From AC-32 sp038237925 (GTDB taxonomy: Bacteria; Actinomycetota; Thermoleophilia; Gaiellales; Gaiellaceae): DNA of 64,000 bases. Position numbers and translations under genes: made by a program. The stretch is taken from contig JBBRYF010000004.1 of the NCBI GenBank assembly GCA_038237925.1, forward strand, positions 62,001-126,000, written 5' to 3'. The notes beneath the pieces are model-generated. The model ran no database searches, had not been told where the DNA came from, and saw only the letters and a program-made list of their open reading frames with translations. This document shows positions 27,440-36,147 of this stretch, piece after piece; positions within the stretch are counted from its first letter, which is position 1; the number at the start of each line of letters is the position of its first letter.

Positions 27440-27752
27440 GATCCAAGCCCGGACCGGCATCGCCGGGTGCTACGTCGTCGAGGGACGCGTCGTACCCTCG
27501 GCGTCCGGTCACGGCGACGAGGTCGGACACCTTCGCTTCCGCGCCGGCGGCCGCGAGTGCAGCTGCGGCAAGCGCGGCTGCGCGGCTGCGCGGAGGCGTA
27601 TGGCGGCTGGCGCGGCATCGCGGGCCGCTAGCCGAGGCGCCGAGCAGGTGCTCCCGGACGTCGCCGCGGCCACCGTGGTCGAGGGCGTCCGGAGCGGTGA
27701 CGCGGCGGCGCTACGCGGGCTCTACGAGCTCGCGACTAGAAATGTGACGTGA
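27440..27752 (+). pseudogene. ROK-family sugar kinase fragment
   Basis: The plus strand encodes the ROK middle region, including the zinc motif CSCGKRGC preceded by DEVGHLRFRAGG. Next the frame changes: EAYGGWRGIAGR is readable only in another frame, probably because of the duplicated GCGGCTGC near 27577-27596. Then VVEGVRSGDAAALRGLYE returns in the first frame. Both the ATP-binding start and the C-terminal end are gone. With the GH3 remnant it marks a lost amino-sugar locus. Confidence 0.7.
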
Positions 27753-28944
27753 CCCCGGCCGGGTCTTCGTCCGCGTCGCCTGCGGCCGGAGCGCGCTCCT
27801 CGAGCCACGAGTAGGCGTACTCGCCGTCGTCGAGCCCCTTCGCGAGCTTCGTCAGCCGCAGGGGGTGGAAGGTGTCGCACATCACGGCGAGCTCGTGCGT
27901 CTCCGTCTGGCCGATCGACTTCTCCGCCAGCCCCGGGTGCGGCCCGTGCGGGATTCCGGACGGGTGCAGCGTCACGGAGCCGACCTCGATCCCCCGCCTC
28001 GAGCCGAAGTTCCCCGAGACGTAATAGATCATCTCCTCGGAGTTGAGATTCGAGTGGTGGTACGGAATCGGGATCGCCTCAGGGTCGAAGTCCAGCTTCC
28101 GTGGGCAGAACGAGCAGATCACGAAGTTGCGGCCCTCGAAGGTCTGGTGCGAGGGGGGCGGCATGTGGATGCGCCCGGTGATCGGCTCGAAGTCGTGGAT
28201 CGAGAACGTCCACGGGTAGACGTACCCGTCCCAGCCCACGACGTCGAAGGGGTGGTAGTCCAGGACGTAGGTCTGGTAGCCGTCGCGGATCCGCACCTTG
28301 ACCTCGAACTCGCCCGTGTCGCGGTGCGTGTGCAGCTCGGTCGGCGGGTGGATGTCGCGGTGGTAGAAGGGCGCGTGCTCGAGCAGCTGCCCGTACTCGT
28401 TGCGATAGCGCCGCGGGATCTCGATCAGGCCGGGTGACTCGAAGACGAGGTAGCGCTGCTCGCCCTCGGGCCGGAAGCGATAGGTCGTCCCGCGCGGGAC
28501 GACGAGGTAGTCGCCCTCCTTGTAGGGCACGTCGCCGAAGATCGTCTCGAGCGTGCCCGTCCCCTCGTGGACGAAGATCACCTCGTCCCCTTCGCCGTTG
28601 CGGAAGAAGTAGTCCATCTCCGCATCGGGGCGGCAGAGCGAGATCTCGACGTCCTGGTTCCACATCAGCAGCTGTCGGCCGCTGATCGCGTCGCCGCCGG
28701 CGTCGATGCCCATCGTCGCGAAGTGCCGGTGCTGGTGGCCGTCGGGGACCCACTCGTCCCGCTCGATCGGCTCGAAGTCGGCCACCTTCGTCACCCGGCA
28801 CGGCGAGGTCAGGTGGTAGAGGATCGACTCGTTCCCAGAGAACCCCTCGAGGCCCATGACCTCCTCGGTCAGGAGCCGCCCGTTGTCCCGGAACTGGATG
28901 TGACGCTTGCGCGGGACCTCGCCCCGGAGCTGGTACGTCGGCAC
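27736..28944 (-). CDS. hmgA: Homogentisate 1,2-dioxygenase
   Basis: Non-haem iron enzyme opening the homogentisate ring in tyrosine and phenylalanine degradation. 402 residues, cupin fold. Iron-ligand and active-site segments are visible: GDEVIFVHEGTGTLETIFG, NSEEMIYYVSGNFG and LHPSGIPHGPHPG. TATTGT lies 7 nt before the GTG start, fitting a leaderless mRNA. hppD and a fumarylacetoacetate hydrolase lie within 8 kb on the same strand. Confidence 0.94.
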   Translation of the reverse strand: MPTYQLRGEVPRKRHIQFRDNGRLLTEEVMGLEGFSGNESILYHLTSPCRVTKVADFEPIERDEWVPDGHQHRHFATMGIDAGGDAISGRQLLMWNQDVEISLCRPDAEMDYFFRNGEGDEVIFVHEGTGTLETIFGDVPYKEGDYLVVPRGTTYRFRPEGEQRYLVFESPGLIEIPRRYRNEYGQLLEHAPFYHRDIHPPTELHTHRDTGEFEVKVRIRDGYQTYVLDYHPFDVVGWDGYVYPWTFSIHDFEPITGRIHMPPPSHQTFEGRNFVICSFCPRKLDFDPEAIPIPYHHSNLNSEEMIYYVSGNFGSRRGIEVGSVTLHPSGIPHGPHPGLAEKSIGQTETHELAVMCDTFHPLRLTKLAKGLDDGEYAYSWLEERAPAAGDADEDPAGVTSHF

Positions 28945-28968
28945 GGGCGGAACAATAGTCGGCGAAGC

Positions 28969-30522
28969 TCAGGGGGCGAGCGCTCGCTCGACCGCCGCGA
29001 ACGGGATGACGCCGAGCACGCCGCCGCGGCCGGCGTCGTACGCGTAGACCACGCCGATGTCGTCCAGATGAGCACGCACGGCCTGCGGCGCCGCGAGCAG
29101 GACACGCCGTTCGCCGGTCGCGAGCCGGATCGCGTAGACACGCTTGCCGGCGGCGAGCACCGCAATGCCGTAGTGGACGTCGAGCGCCGCCCTCGCACCG
29201 GCCGGCACGCGCCACCGGTGCAGCAGGGTTCCGTTCCAGAGCGCGTACACGTCGAGCGTGCCGGCCCGCGTAAGGACCGTGAGCTGCTCTCCGCGGAGCG
29301 CGATCGCCCGTGCGGCGAGAGGCTCGAACGTCCGGAGCACCCGATTGCCCTGGAGGACGTCCACGCGGCCGTCCGCCCGCAGCACCGCGAACCGGCCGCG
29401 GTCGACCGAGAGCTGCGCCGCAGACGGCAGCTCCACCGCGCCGGCCGGGTGCTGGCCGAGCAGCCGGCCCACCCGGGCCGGCCCGGCAGCATGCTGGACC
29501 GCGTAGACCAGGGTCGAGCCGTCCGCGCCGAGGGCCGGAATCGAGCCGGCCCCGAGCGTCGTCCGCGTCACGACCTTCTCGATGCAGTGCACGAACGTGC
29601 TCGAGATGAGCGTCTGCACGCTCCCGTACGTCGTCACGACCTCGACGAACTGGCCGCCGAGCGCGACCGCGCTGATCCCTCCGGGTGCGTGCTGCTCCGG
29701 GCAAATGGGCGGCTCGTCCATCAGGTCGGTGGAGTAGTGCCACGGGATCGTCCAGACGCCGATGCGATCGCAGTCGCCGGTCGGATCCTTCTTGACGAAG
29801 ATCACGCTCCGGCCGTCGAGCGAGAAGTCGCCAATCCGCATGGGCACGCGGAGCGGCCCGAAGGGGCGCAGGGTGTGCGTGAGCGTCGAGAAGGGCAGGA
29901 ACTTCAGGACGGAGCGACGGGCGCTCCGGCGCTTGTAGAGGTCGTCCTGGAAGACCATCCCGGCCGTCCCGATCTGGGGACGATCGCCGGGCCGCTTCAC
30001 GCCCGCGAGCGCGAAGCGGCCGTCTCGCAGCCGGATCACGTACACCCCGTTTGTGGTCGAGACGACGGCGAGCCCGCGGGCGACGTCGACCGACGAGGCC
30101 GCTGCCGGGAGCGGCCAGGCGTGCAGGCCGGTTCCTGTCCGCGCGTCATAGACTGCAAGCCGGTCCGGTTGGTCCGGTTGCCGGCTTCCTCGTACGAGCG
30201 CGACGCGGTAGCGAGCATCCGTCGCGGCCAGGCGCCGCCCCGCCGCGGGAGCGCGGCTCGTGCACGCTCCGAACGCTCCGGCCGAGTGCGCCGAGGCGAG
30301 CGGACGCCAGACGATGCGGCGCTCGCAGCCGCCGACCCAAGCGTGCAGCGTCACCTGCCGGCCGCTCAGCGCGTAGGCGTCCACGCGCCCCTTCACCGCC
30401 AGGCTGCGAGCGCCGGGCAGGTCGGGATGGCAGACGTACGCGTAACCGGAGGCGGTGAACGCCAAGGCAATCGCCCCGACGACTCCGAGTCGGAAGGTTC
30501 GGCGGCGGGACACGATTCTCAT
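28969..30522 (-). CDS. Secreted repeat protein, probable beta-propeller
   Basis: 517 residues. An N-terminal signal or anchor (RLGVVGAIALAFTASGYAYV) is followed by recurring strands such as VDVARGLAVVSTTNGVYVIRL and LDVHYGIAVLAAGKRVYAIRL, about 45 residues apart, typical of PQQ/WD-like propellers. A few cysteines may form disulfides. The function is unknown. It lies between hmgA and an amine oxidase but shows no catalytic motif. Confidence 0.75.
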   Translation of the reverse strand: MRIVSRRRTFRLGVVGAIALAFTASGYAYVCHPDLPGARSLAVKGRVDAYALSGRQVTLHAWVGGCERRIVWRPLASAHSAGAFGACTSRAPAAGRRLAATDARYRVALVRGSRQPDQPDRLAVYDARTGTGLHAWPLPAAASSVDVARGLAVVSTTNGVYVIRLRDGRFALAGVKRPGDRPQIGTAGMVFQDDLYKRRSARRSVLKFLPFSTLTHTLRPFGPLRVPMRIGDFSLDGRSVIFVKKDPTGDCDRIGVWTIPWHYSTDLMDEPPICPEQHAPGGISAVALGGQFVEVVTTYGSVQTLISSTFVHCIEKVVTRTTLGAGSIPALGADGSTLVYAVQHAAGPARVGRLLGQHPAGAVELPSAAQLSVDRGRFAVLRADGRVDVLQGNRVLRTFEPLAARAIALRGEQLTVLTRAGTLDVYALWNGTLLHRWRVPAGARAALDVHYGIAVLAAGKRVYAIRLATGERRVLLAAPQAVRAHLDDIGVVYAYDAGRGGVLGVIPFAAVERALAP

Positions 30523-30580
30523 GGCGGCTGTCCCGAGGGTACGCCTCTAACCCAGACGGATCAATCGCGCCTCAGCTATC

Positions 30581-31561
30581 TCATGCAGCTGCGTCGAGCG
30601 CGAGGGCCGCGAGACGCTCCCCGATCGCCGGCGCGAACTTGAACCCGTGGCCCGAGCACGGCGAGCCGACGACGATTCGGCCGCGGCGCTCGAGGATGAA
30701 GGCGTCGTCCGCGGTCGTCGTGTACATGCAGGTTTCGGCCGCGACCGGAACCGGATCGTCGAGGCGGTAAGTCTCGGCCGCCCAGGTCGAGATGCGCTCG
30801 ATCAGCTCCGGTTCCGGCTCGCCGTGCACGTTCGGATCGGCCTTGGGCCCCGCGTGGTGGGCGCCTACCTTGAGGCCGTACTGCGGGTCGTGGAGCGAGT
30901 ACATCTCGTGTGTGTGTCGCCCCGGCTTGAACGAGACGACCGAGGGGATTGGCCGCTCGCTCTCGAGCCGGAAGTAGCAGAGCGTCTCTCGGGTTGTCTT
31001 CACCGGCAGCGGCTCCTCGAGGAGCTCGTTCACCCACGAGCCCGCGGTGACGACGACGGCGTCGGAATCGAGCTCGTCCGGGGTCACGCGAGTGTGCTCG
31101 CGCACGTCGAGCCCGCGCCGGAAGGCTTCGAGCGCCTTGTCTGCGCGCGCGATCCCCGCCTGGGGTTGCACCACGACGAACGAGTCGTCGGACACACGGA
31201 TCGGGTAGCGTCGCTCGGCCTCCTCGCGTTCGAGCCGCTCCCAGGCCACTCCGCAGCGCTCGAGCGTGTGGGCCGTGCTCTCCTCGAGCGTCTGCACGAT
31301 CTCTACGAGCCCGGGCAGCTCGAGCACGGTCTCCCCGCTCTCTGCCTCGAGCTCGCGCCAGAGCGCGAACGACTCTTGGGCAAGGCGGACGTAGTGGTCC
31401 TCGGCGTAGGCGAGCCGGAAGATCCGCGAGCGGCCGTGGCTCGAGCCGTGGACGTTGCCGACCTCGAACTGCTCGTAGACGACGGGCTCGTGCCCGCGGC
31501 GCCTGAGCGCCCAGCCGGTGGCGAGGCCCATCACACCCGCTCCGATGACGGCGACCTTCAC
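30581..31561 (-). CDS. FAD-dependent amine oxidase, sarcosine/N-methyltryptophan oxidase type
   Basis: 326 residues. The FAD-binding Rossmann motif is VIGAGVMGLATGWAL. The MSOX-type segment CMYTTTADDAFIL holds the cysteine that binds FAD covalently in that family, followed by GSPCSGHGFKFAPAIG. It would oxidise a secondary N-methyl amine to an aldehyde and hydrogen peroxide. It lies directly after the fumarylacetoacetate hydrolase gene. The exact amine is not predictable. Confidence 0.9.
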   Translation of the reverse strand: MKVAVIGAGVMGLATGWALRRRGHEPVVYEQFEVGNVHGSSHGRSRIFRLAYAEDHYVRLAQESFALWRELEAESGETVLELPGLVEIVQTLEESTAHTLERCGVAWERLEREEAERRYPIRVSDDSFVVVQPQAGIARADKALEAFRRGLDVREHTRVTPDELDSDAVVVTAGSWVNELLEEPLPVKTTRETLCYFRLESERPIPSVVSFKPGRHTHEMYSLHDPQYGLKVGAHHAGPKADPNVHGEPEPELIERISTWAAETYRLDDPVPVAAETCMYTTTADDAFILERRGRIVVGSPCSGHGFKFAPAIGERLAALALDAAA

Positions 31562-31571
31562 GGCCTAATGC

Positions 31572-32384
31572 TTACCGGATCCGGTTCCGCAGTAGGCCGA
31601 TGCCCTCGACCTCCAGCTCGACCTCGTCGCCCGGCTGGAGCCAGCGCTCGTCGCCGTGCTCGAGGATGCAGCCCGTGCCGACGGTGCCCGAGCCGAGGAT
31701 GTCGCCGGGGCGCAGCTCGGTGTTTCGCGAGGCGTGGGCAAGGATCGCCTCCCACGAGTGGTACATGTCGCCGAGGTTCCCGCGCGAGCGCTCCTCGCCG
31801 TTCACGCGCGCGACCATCTCGAGGCAGAGGTCGCCGAGCTCGTCCGGGGTCACGACCACCGGGCCGAGCGAGGTCGCGAAGTCCTTGCCTTTCGCCGGGC
31901 CGAGGCCGACCTTCATCTCCTTGCGCTGGAGATCGCGCGCCGACCAGTCGTTCATGACGGTGAAGCCGCCGATCGCGCCCGCGGCTCCGATCACCGCGGC
32001 CACTTCGAGCTCGTAGTCGAGCGCCTCGGTGCCCTCCGGGTACGGGATCTCGTCGTCCGGCCCGGAGATCGCGGCCGGGTTCGAGAAGTAGAAGGCCGGG
32101 ATCTCGTACCACTCCTGAGGCACCTCGCCTCGGCCGGTGACGCGGCGCGCGTTGGCGACATGCGCCTCGAACGCGTAGAAGTCGCGCACCGACGGCGGCC
32201 GCCGAACCGGCGCGAGCAACCGGACCTCGTCGAGCGCGAACTCGGCGTGCTCCCGCGCGGTCCCGCCGCCGGTGAAGAACGCCTCGAGCGTCTGCGCCGC
32301 GAGCTGGATCACGCGGTCGCCCTCGATCCGACCGGGCCAGCCCCGGATCTCCTGGTCAAGCGGGGTGAACATGCACAGCCTCAT
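31572..32384 (-). CDS. Fumarylacetoacetate hydrolase family protein
   Basis: 270 residues. Metal ligands and the active site are visible: FYAFEAHV, ALDYELEVAAVIG, and KGKDFATSLGPVVVTPDEL. The family cleaves C-C bonds in acylpyruvates. With hmgA and hppD close by, fumarylacetoacetase (fumarate plus acetoacetate) is the most likely reaction. The gene abuts the cation exporter gene. Confidence 0.88.
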   Translation of the reverse strand: MRLCMFTPLDQEIRGWPGRIEGDRVIQLAAQTLEAFFTGGGTAREHAEFALDEVRLLAPVRRPPSVRDFYAFEAHVANARRVTGRGEVPQEWYEIPAFYFSNPAAISGPDDEIPYPEGTEALDYELEVAAVIGAAGAIGGFTVMNDWSARDLQRKEMKVGLGPAKGKDFATSLGPVVVTPDELGDLCLEMVARVNGEERSRGNLGDMYHSWEAILAHASRNTELRPGDILGSGTVGTGCILEHGDERWLQPGDEVELEVEGIGLLRNRIR

Positions 32385-33746
32385 CTACGGCTCCGTATGA
32401 ACGATCACGTCCGCGATCCCGGGGCGCTCGCTGCGGATCCGCTCCTCGATCTCGCTCGCGCGCCCGTGCGCGGCGGCCAGTGAGGTGCCTGGATCGAGAC
32501 CGAGGGTCAGGTAAGCGAGCAGCCCGTCGTCGGTGCGCAAGAAGCGCAGCTCGCGCGGCAGCTGGCCCGTCTCCTCGCGAACGATGCGCTCGACGAGGTC
32601 GCGGTCGGCCGCAGCGGCGTGGACGCTCCGGCCCTCCCCCGCCTCCGCGAGCGGCTCGAGATGCGTCTGAACGGCGTCGACCTCGGTCACCGACTCGACG
32701 ATCGCGCGCTCGACCTCGTTCGCGACCTCGTGCGCCTCCTCGAGCGGCAGCTCGCCGGGCAGCTTCAGGTGAAGCGAGACCTCGGTGGCCGGGCCCACGC
32801 GGAGCACCGTCAAGTTGTGGATCTCGCGCACGCGCGGAACCCGCTGCGCCGCCGCGAGCACGCGCTCCCGGAGCGCGGTGTCGTCCTGCTGCGGCTCGAC
32901 GTGCACGACCACGTCGCTCTCGGGCAGCGCGCCGTGAACGGCTTCTTCGACCGCGTCCGCCGCGGCGTGACCCTGGCCGACCGCCGCGCCCGGGGGGACG
33001 CCGATCACGACGTCGGCGAACTGCTGGCCCGCTGCCTGGCGCATGCGCAGGCGCCGCAGCTCGATCCCGGGCAGCGACCCGATCGCGACGAGCGCGGCCT
33101 CCTCGGCATCCGACGGCACGCGATCCATGAGCACGTCGACGTTGAGGCGCATGAGACGGCCGGCGGCCAGGAGCACGAGGGCGGCCACGAAGAGCGCCGC
33201 CGCAGAGTCGGCCCACTGGTAGCCGGACCGTGCGGCGACGAGTCCGAGCAGCACGGCTCCCGAGCCGGCGAAATCGCTTGCGAAGTGCAGCGCGTTCGCT
33301 TGCAGAGCAGCGCTGCGGTAGCGGCGGCCGGTGCGGTACGAGACGGTCGCCCGCACGGCGTCGACCACCATCACGACGGCGAGGGCCGCGATTGCGTACC
33401 AGCGCGGGTCGACGTGGCCGTGCGCGAGGCCGGCCAGGCGCCAGAGCGCGCGCCACGCGATCACGAGGCTCGCGCACACAAGGATCGCGGCCTCGCCGAG
33501 AGCGGCGAGGTGCTCGGCCTTGCCGTGGCCGTAGGCGTGCCCGGGGTCGGCGGGCCTCCCGGCGACTCCGAGGGCGACGAAGGTCAGCAGCGCCGCGATC
33601 AGGTCGGTACCGGAATGCGCAGCCTCCGAGAGCAGGCCGAGGCTGTGGGTCGCGATCCCGGCCAGGAGCTTGACCGCGATCAAGACGCATGCGGCGACAA
33701 TCGAGACGAGCGCGGTGCGGCGCTGAGGGCTCACCGTACGAAGCAT
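32385..33746 (-). CDS. Cation diffusion facilitator (CDF) transporter, extended C-terminus
   Basis: 453 residues from the ATG at 33746. Five to six membrane helices with CDF metal sites: SEAAHSGTDL (helix 2), HAYGHGKAEHLAALGE, and HFASDFAGS (helix 5). The Asp/His pattern fits Zn, Mn or Fe export. The cytosolic part is longer than usual, with three consecutive ferredoxin-like CTD units where one is standard. A longer upstream reading frame exists but runs over another gene and a terminator. Confidence 0.88.
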   Translation of the reverse strand: MLRTVSPQRRTALVSIVAACVLIAVKLLAGIATHSLGLLSEAAHSGTDLIAALLTFVALGVAGRPADPGHAYGHGKAEHLAALGEAAILVCASLVIAWRALWRLAGLAHGHVDPRWYAIAALAVVMVVDAVRATVSYRTGRRYRSAALQANALHFASDFAGSGAVLLGLVAARSGYQWADSAAALFVAALVLLAAGRLMRLNVDVLMDRVPSDAEEAALVAIGSLPGIELRRLRMRQAAGQQFADVVIGVPPGAAVGQGHAAADAVEEAVHGALPESDVVVHVEPQQDDTALRERVLAAAQRVPRVREIHNLTVLRVGPATEVSLHLKLPGELPLEEAHEVANEVERAIVESVTEVDAVQTHLEPLAEAGEGRSVHAAAADRDLVERIVREETGQLPRELRFLRTDDGLLAYLTLGLDPGTSLAAAHGRASEIEERIRSERPGIADVIVHTEP

Positions 33747-33753
33747 CGCAAAG

Positions 33754-33783
33754 AGAAGGGCCCGCCTTGCGGCAGGCCCTTCT
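33754..33783 (-). terminator. Intrinsic terminator-like hairpin
   Basis: AGAAGGGCC and GGCCCTTCT form a 9-bp stem, extended by 3 more pairs with one mismatch. It is followed on the minus strand by CTTTGCG. It lies 22 bp after the secreted-protein gene and just before the CDF start. Confidence 0.65.
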
Positions 33784-33805
33784 GGGCGAAGCGAGGAGCT
33801 TTTGG

Positions 33806-34420
33806 CTACGCGTTGGCGATGTCGCCGTGGAAGCGCTCGTGGAGCATCGTCCCGGCACCCTTGCCGACGTCGTACCAGTTGTGGAACTTCAGACCCTGGT
33901 GACGTGCGTGGTACTGGAAGCCAAACTGGCACGCCGTCGAATTGTCGAAGCACGAGAACGTCGCGCTCGGACCGAAGAACGCCGCGATCCAGACATCCGT
34001 GAAGCCACAGTCGGCTGCCGTGCAGGTCGCGTTCGGGTCGAAGGTGCCACCCGTGATGCGACCGCGGATGTAGCCGCCGAACTTCCCGTGGATCCCGGCG
34101 AGGACGGTCGAGCCGTGCTTGCCCTTGGTCTCACAGGCGCCCGGGCTCTGGCCGGCGTTCGTGAGGAACGTGCCGCGGTCGTGGCGCGTCAGCGTGTACG
34201 AGCCGTCGTTGTTGTGACGCACCTTGAACGTGCGCTTCTCGGTGTCGACGGCCCAGGCGTTCCCACATGAGCCGTGGTCGTCGGTGACGACGTTGTACGG
34301 CCCGAACTTCGAATGCTTGCCGTGGCCGCCGCCCTTTCCGTGGCCGGGGTCGGCAAGACCGGTGGCCGCGAGGGCAAGAGCGGCCACGAGCAGACCCGGC
34401 AAAATCCAGCGCATCTTCAT
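33806..34420 (-). CDS. Secreted protein of unknown function
   Basis: 204 residues. An AGGAGG ribosome-binding site 9 nt upstream fixes the start MKMRWILPGLLVAALALAAT, a signal peptide ending near ATGLA/DPG. A Gly/His/Lys-rich stretch (GHGKGGGHGKHSKFG) follows, then a compact domain with six or more cysteines. No family is recognised; the His-rich start could bind metal, and a metal exporter gene is next door. Confidence 0.75.
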   Translation of the reverse strand: MKMRWILPGLLVAALALAATGLADPGHGKGGGHGKHSKFGPYNVVTDDHGSCGNAWAVDTEKRTFKVRHNNDGSYTLTRHDRGTFLTNAGQSPGACETKGKHGSTVLAGIHGKFGGYIRGRITGGTFDPNATCTAADCGFTDVWIAAFFGPSATFSCFDNSTACQFGFQYHARHQGLKFHNWYDVGKGAGTMLHERFHGDIANA

Positions 34421-34507
34421 CGTTGTCGTACCTCCTGAAGTCGTTGCCACTCAGAAGATCCCGCTCTGGGAGCCGACTTGCGGTCTGCCACGCGCTACGG
34501 TGGGCCG

Positions 34508-34996
34508 ATGCGCTGGGATGAATTCGCCACGGCTGCGCCCGAGCTCGCCGCTCTAGGCGAGGAGCGGCTCCGCGGCCGGGAGCTGTGCCTCGTCGGCACC
34601 CTCCGCCGTAACGGCTGGCCCCGCATCACGCCGGTCGAGCCGGACTTCGTCGATGGCGAGCTGATGCTCGGGATGATGTGGCGCTCGCCGAAGGCGCTCG
34701 ACCTGCTCCGCGACCCGCGTCTCGTCGTCCACAGCGTCGTCTCGCGGCGCGAGGGCGACGAGGGCGACTGCAAGCTCTACGGCCGCGCGGTGCAGATCGA
34801 CGACACGGGCGTTCGGGCCCGCTATCGCGCCACGATCAAGGCGCGCATCGACTGGGAGCCGGAGGAGCCGAACTACCACCTGTTCGCGATCGACGTCGAC
34901 TCTGCCGGCTTCGTCACGTTCGCCGAGGAGCACCGCTACGGAATGGCCTGGGACCCCGATCGCGGCCTGCGCCGCTGGGAGCAACGCGAGAGCTAA
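34508..34996 (+). CDS. Pyridoxamine 5'-phosphate oxidase-fold protein
   Basis: 162 residues with the split-barrel flavin fold: LCLVGTLRRNGWPRITPVEP, GMMWRSPKALDLLRDPRLVV. Such proteins bind FMN, F420 or haem; in actinobacteria many use F420. The cofactor is not decided by the sequence. TACGGT lies 6 nt before the ATG (leaderless). Confidence 0.85.
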   Translation: MRWDEFATAAPELAALGEERLRGRELCLVGTLRRNGWPRITPVEPDFVDGELMLGMMWRSPKALDLLRDPRLVVHSVVSRREGDEGDCKLYGRAVQIDDTGVRARYRATIKARIDWEPEEPNYHLFAIDVDSAGFVTFAEEHRYGMAWDPDRGLRRWEQRES

Positions 34997-35046
34997 GACG
35001 GCCGCCCCGGCAAAGTCGGCACGGCCTCTATGTCGCAAGCGAGCGC

Positions 35047-36147
35047 CTAGAGGTTGCCGCGGAGCGCCTGCTCGCGCTCGATGGATTCGAAGAGGGCCTT
35101 GAAGTTCCCCTCGCCGAAGGTCGTGGCGCCGTGGCGCTCGATCACCTCGAAGAAGACCGTCGGCCGGTCCTGTGCCGTCTTCGTGAAGATCTGCAGCAGA
35201 TAGCCGTCCTCGTCGCGGTCGGCCAGGATCTTCAGCCGCTCCAGGTCGGAGTACTCCTCGCCGATCTCGCCGACGCGGCCCTGAACCTCCTCGTAGTACG
35301 CGTCCGGGGTGTCGAGGAAGAGCACGCCGCGCTCCTTCAGCACCTCGACGGTGCGGACGATGTCCTCGCTCTGCAGCGCGATGTGCTGCACGCCTGGGCC
35401 ATGGTTGAACTCGAGGTACTCCTCGATCTGACTCTTGCGCTTGCCCTCGGCCGGCTCGTTGATCGGAAACTTGATCTTGCCGCTGCCGTCCGCCATCACC
35501 TTCGACATCAGCGCCGAGTACTCGGTCTGGATCTGGTCGTCGCCGAAGTGGACGATGTTCGTCATCCCGAAGACGCGCTCGTAGAAGCCGACCCAGTGGT
35601 CCATCCGCCCGAGCTCGACGTTGCCGACCACGTGGTCGAGCGCCATCAGCCCCACGCCGGTGTCGGCATGGCCGTTCTCGGTCGTCGAGACGAAGCCGGG
35701 GAGGAACGGGCCCGCGTACTCATGACGGTTGACGAAGGAGTGGATCACGTCGCCGTAGGTCCCGATCGCCGCGAGCTCGACGCGGCCGAAGTCGTCCTCG
35801 AGCCATTGCGGCTCGGCGATCCCGCGCGCGCCGCGCTGCACGGCCTGGCGGTAGGCCTCCGCCGCGCTCGGGACCTGGAGCGCGATGTCCTTCGCCCCGT
35901 CGCCGTGGCGGCACGCGAACTGCGTGACCTCGCTGTCGGCGCGCAGGCCGCTCGAGACGACGAGCCTGATCTCGCCCTGCTCGAGCACGTAGGAGGCGCG
36001 GTCGCGGACGCCTGTCTCCGGGCCAGCATACGCCGTGCGCGTGAACCCGAACGCCCGCTCGTAGAAATACGCCGCCTGCTTCGCGTTGCCGACCCAGAGC
36101 TCGACGTGGTCCCAGCCCTCGAGCGGCATGAAGTCGGTGGCGCTCAC
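35047..36147 (-). CDS. hppD: 4-hydroxyphenylpyruvate dioxygenase
   Basis: Converts 4-hydroxyphenylpyruvate to homogentisate, the step before HmgA. 366 residues with two VOC domains. The three iron ligands are His in LDHVVGNVELG, His in GPGVQHIALQSEDI and Glu in RPTVFFEVIER. The GTG start overlaps the stop of the MFS gene (GTGA), so it belongs to a three-gene run EamA-MFS-hppD. The frame is open far upstream, but that part is the MFS gene in another frame. Confidence 0.96.
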   Translation of the reverse strand: MSATDFMPLEGWDHVELWVGNAKQAAYFYERAFGFTRTAYAGPETGVRDRASYVLEQGEIRLVVSSGLRADSEVTQFACRHGDGAKDIALQVPSAAEAYRQAVQRGARGIAEPQWLEDDFGRVELAAIGTYGDVIHSFVNRHEYAGPFLPGFVSTTENGHADTGVGLMALDHVVGNVELGRMDHWVGFYERVFGMTNIVHFGDDQIQTEYSALMSKVMADGSGKIKFPINEPAEGKRKSQIEEYLEFNHGPGVQHIALQSEDIVRTVEVLKERGVLFLDTPDAYYEEVQGRVGEIGEEYSDLERLKILADRDEDGYLLQIFTKTAQDRPTVFFEVIERHGATTFGEGNFKALFESIEREQALRGNL

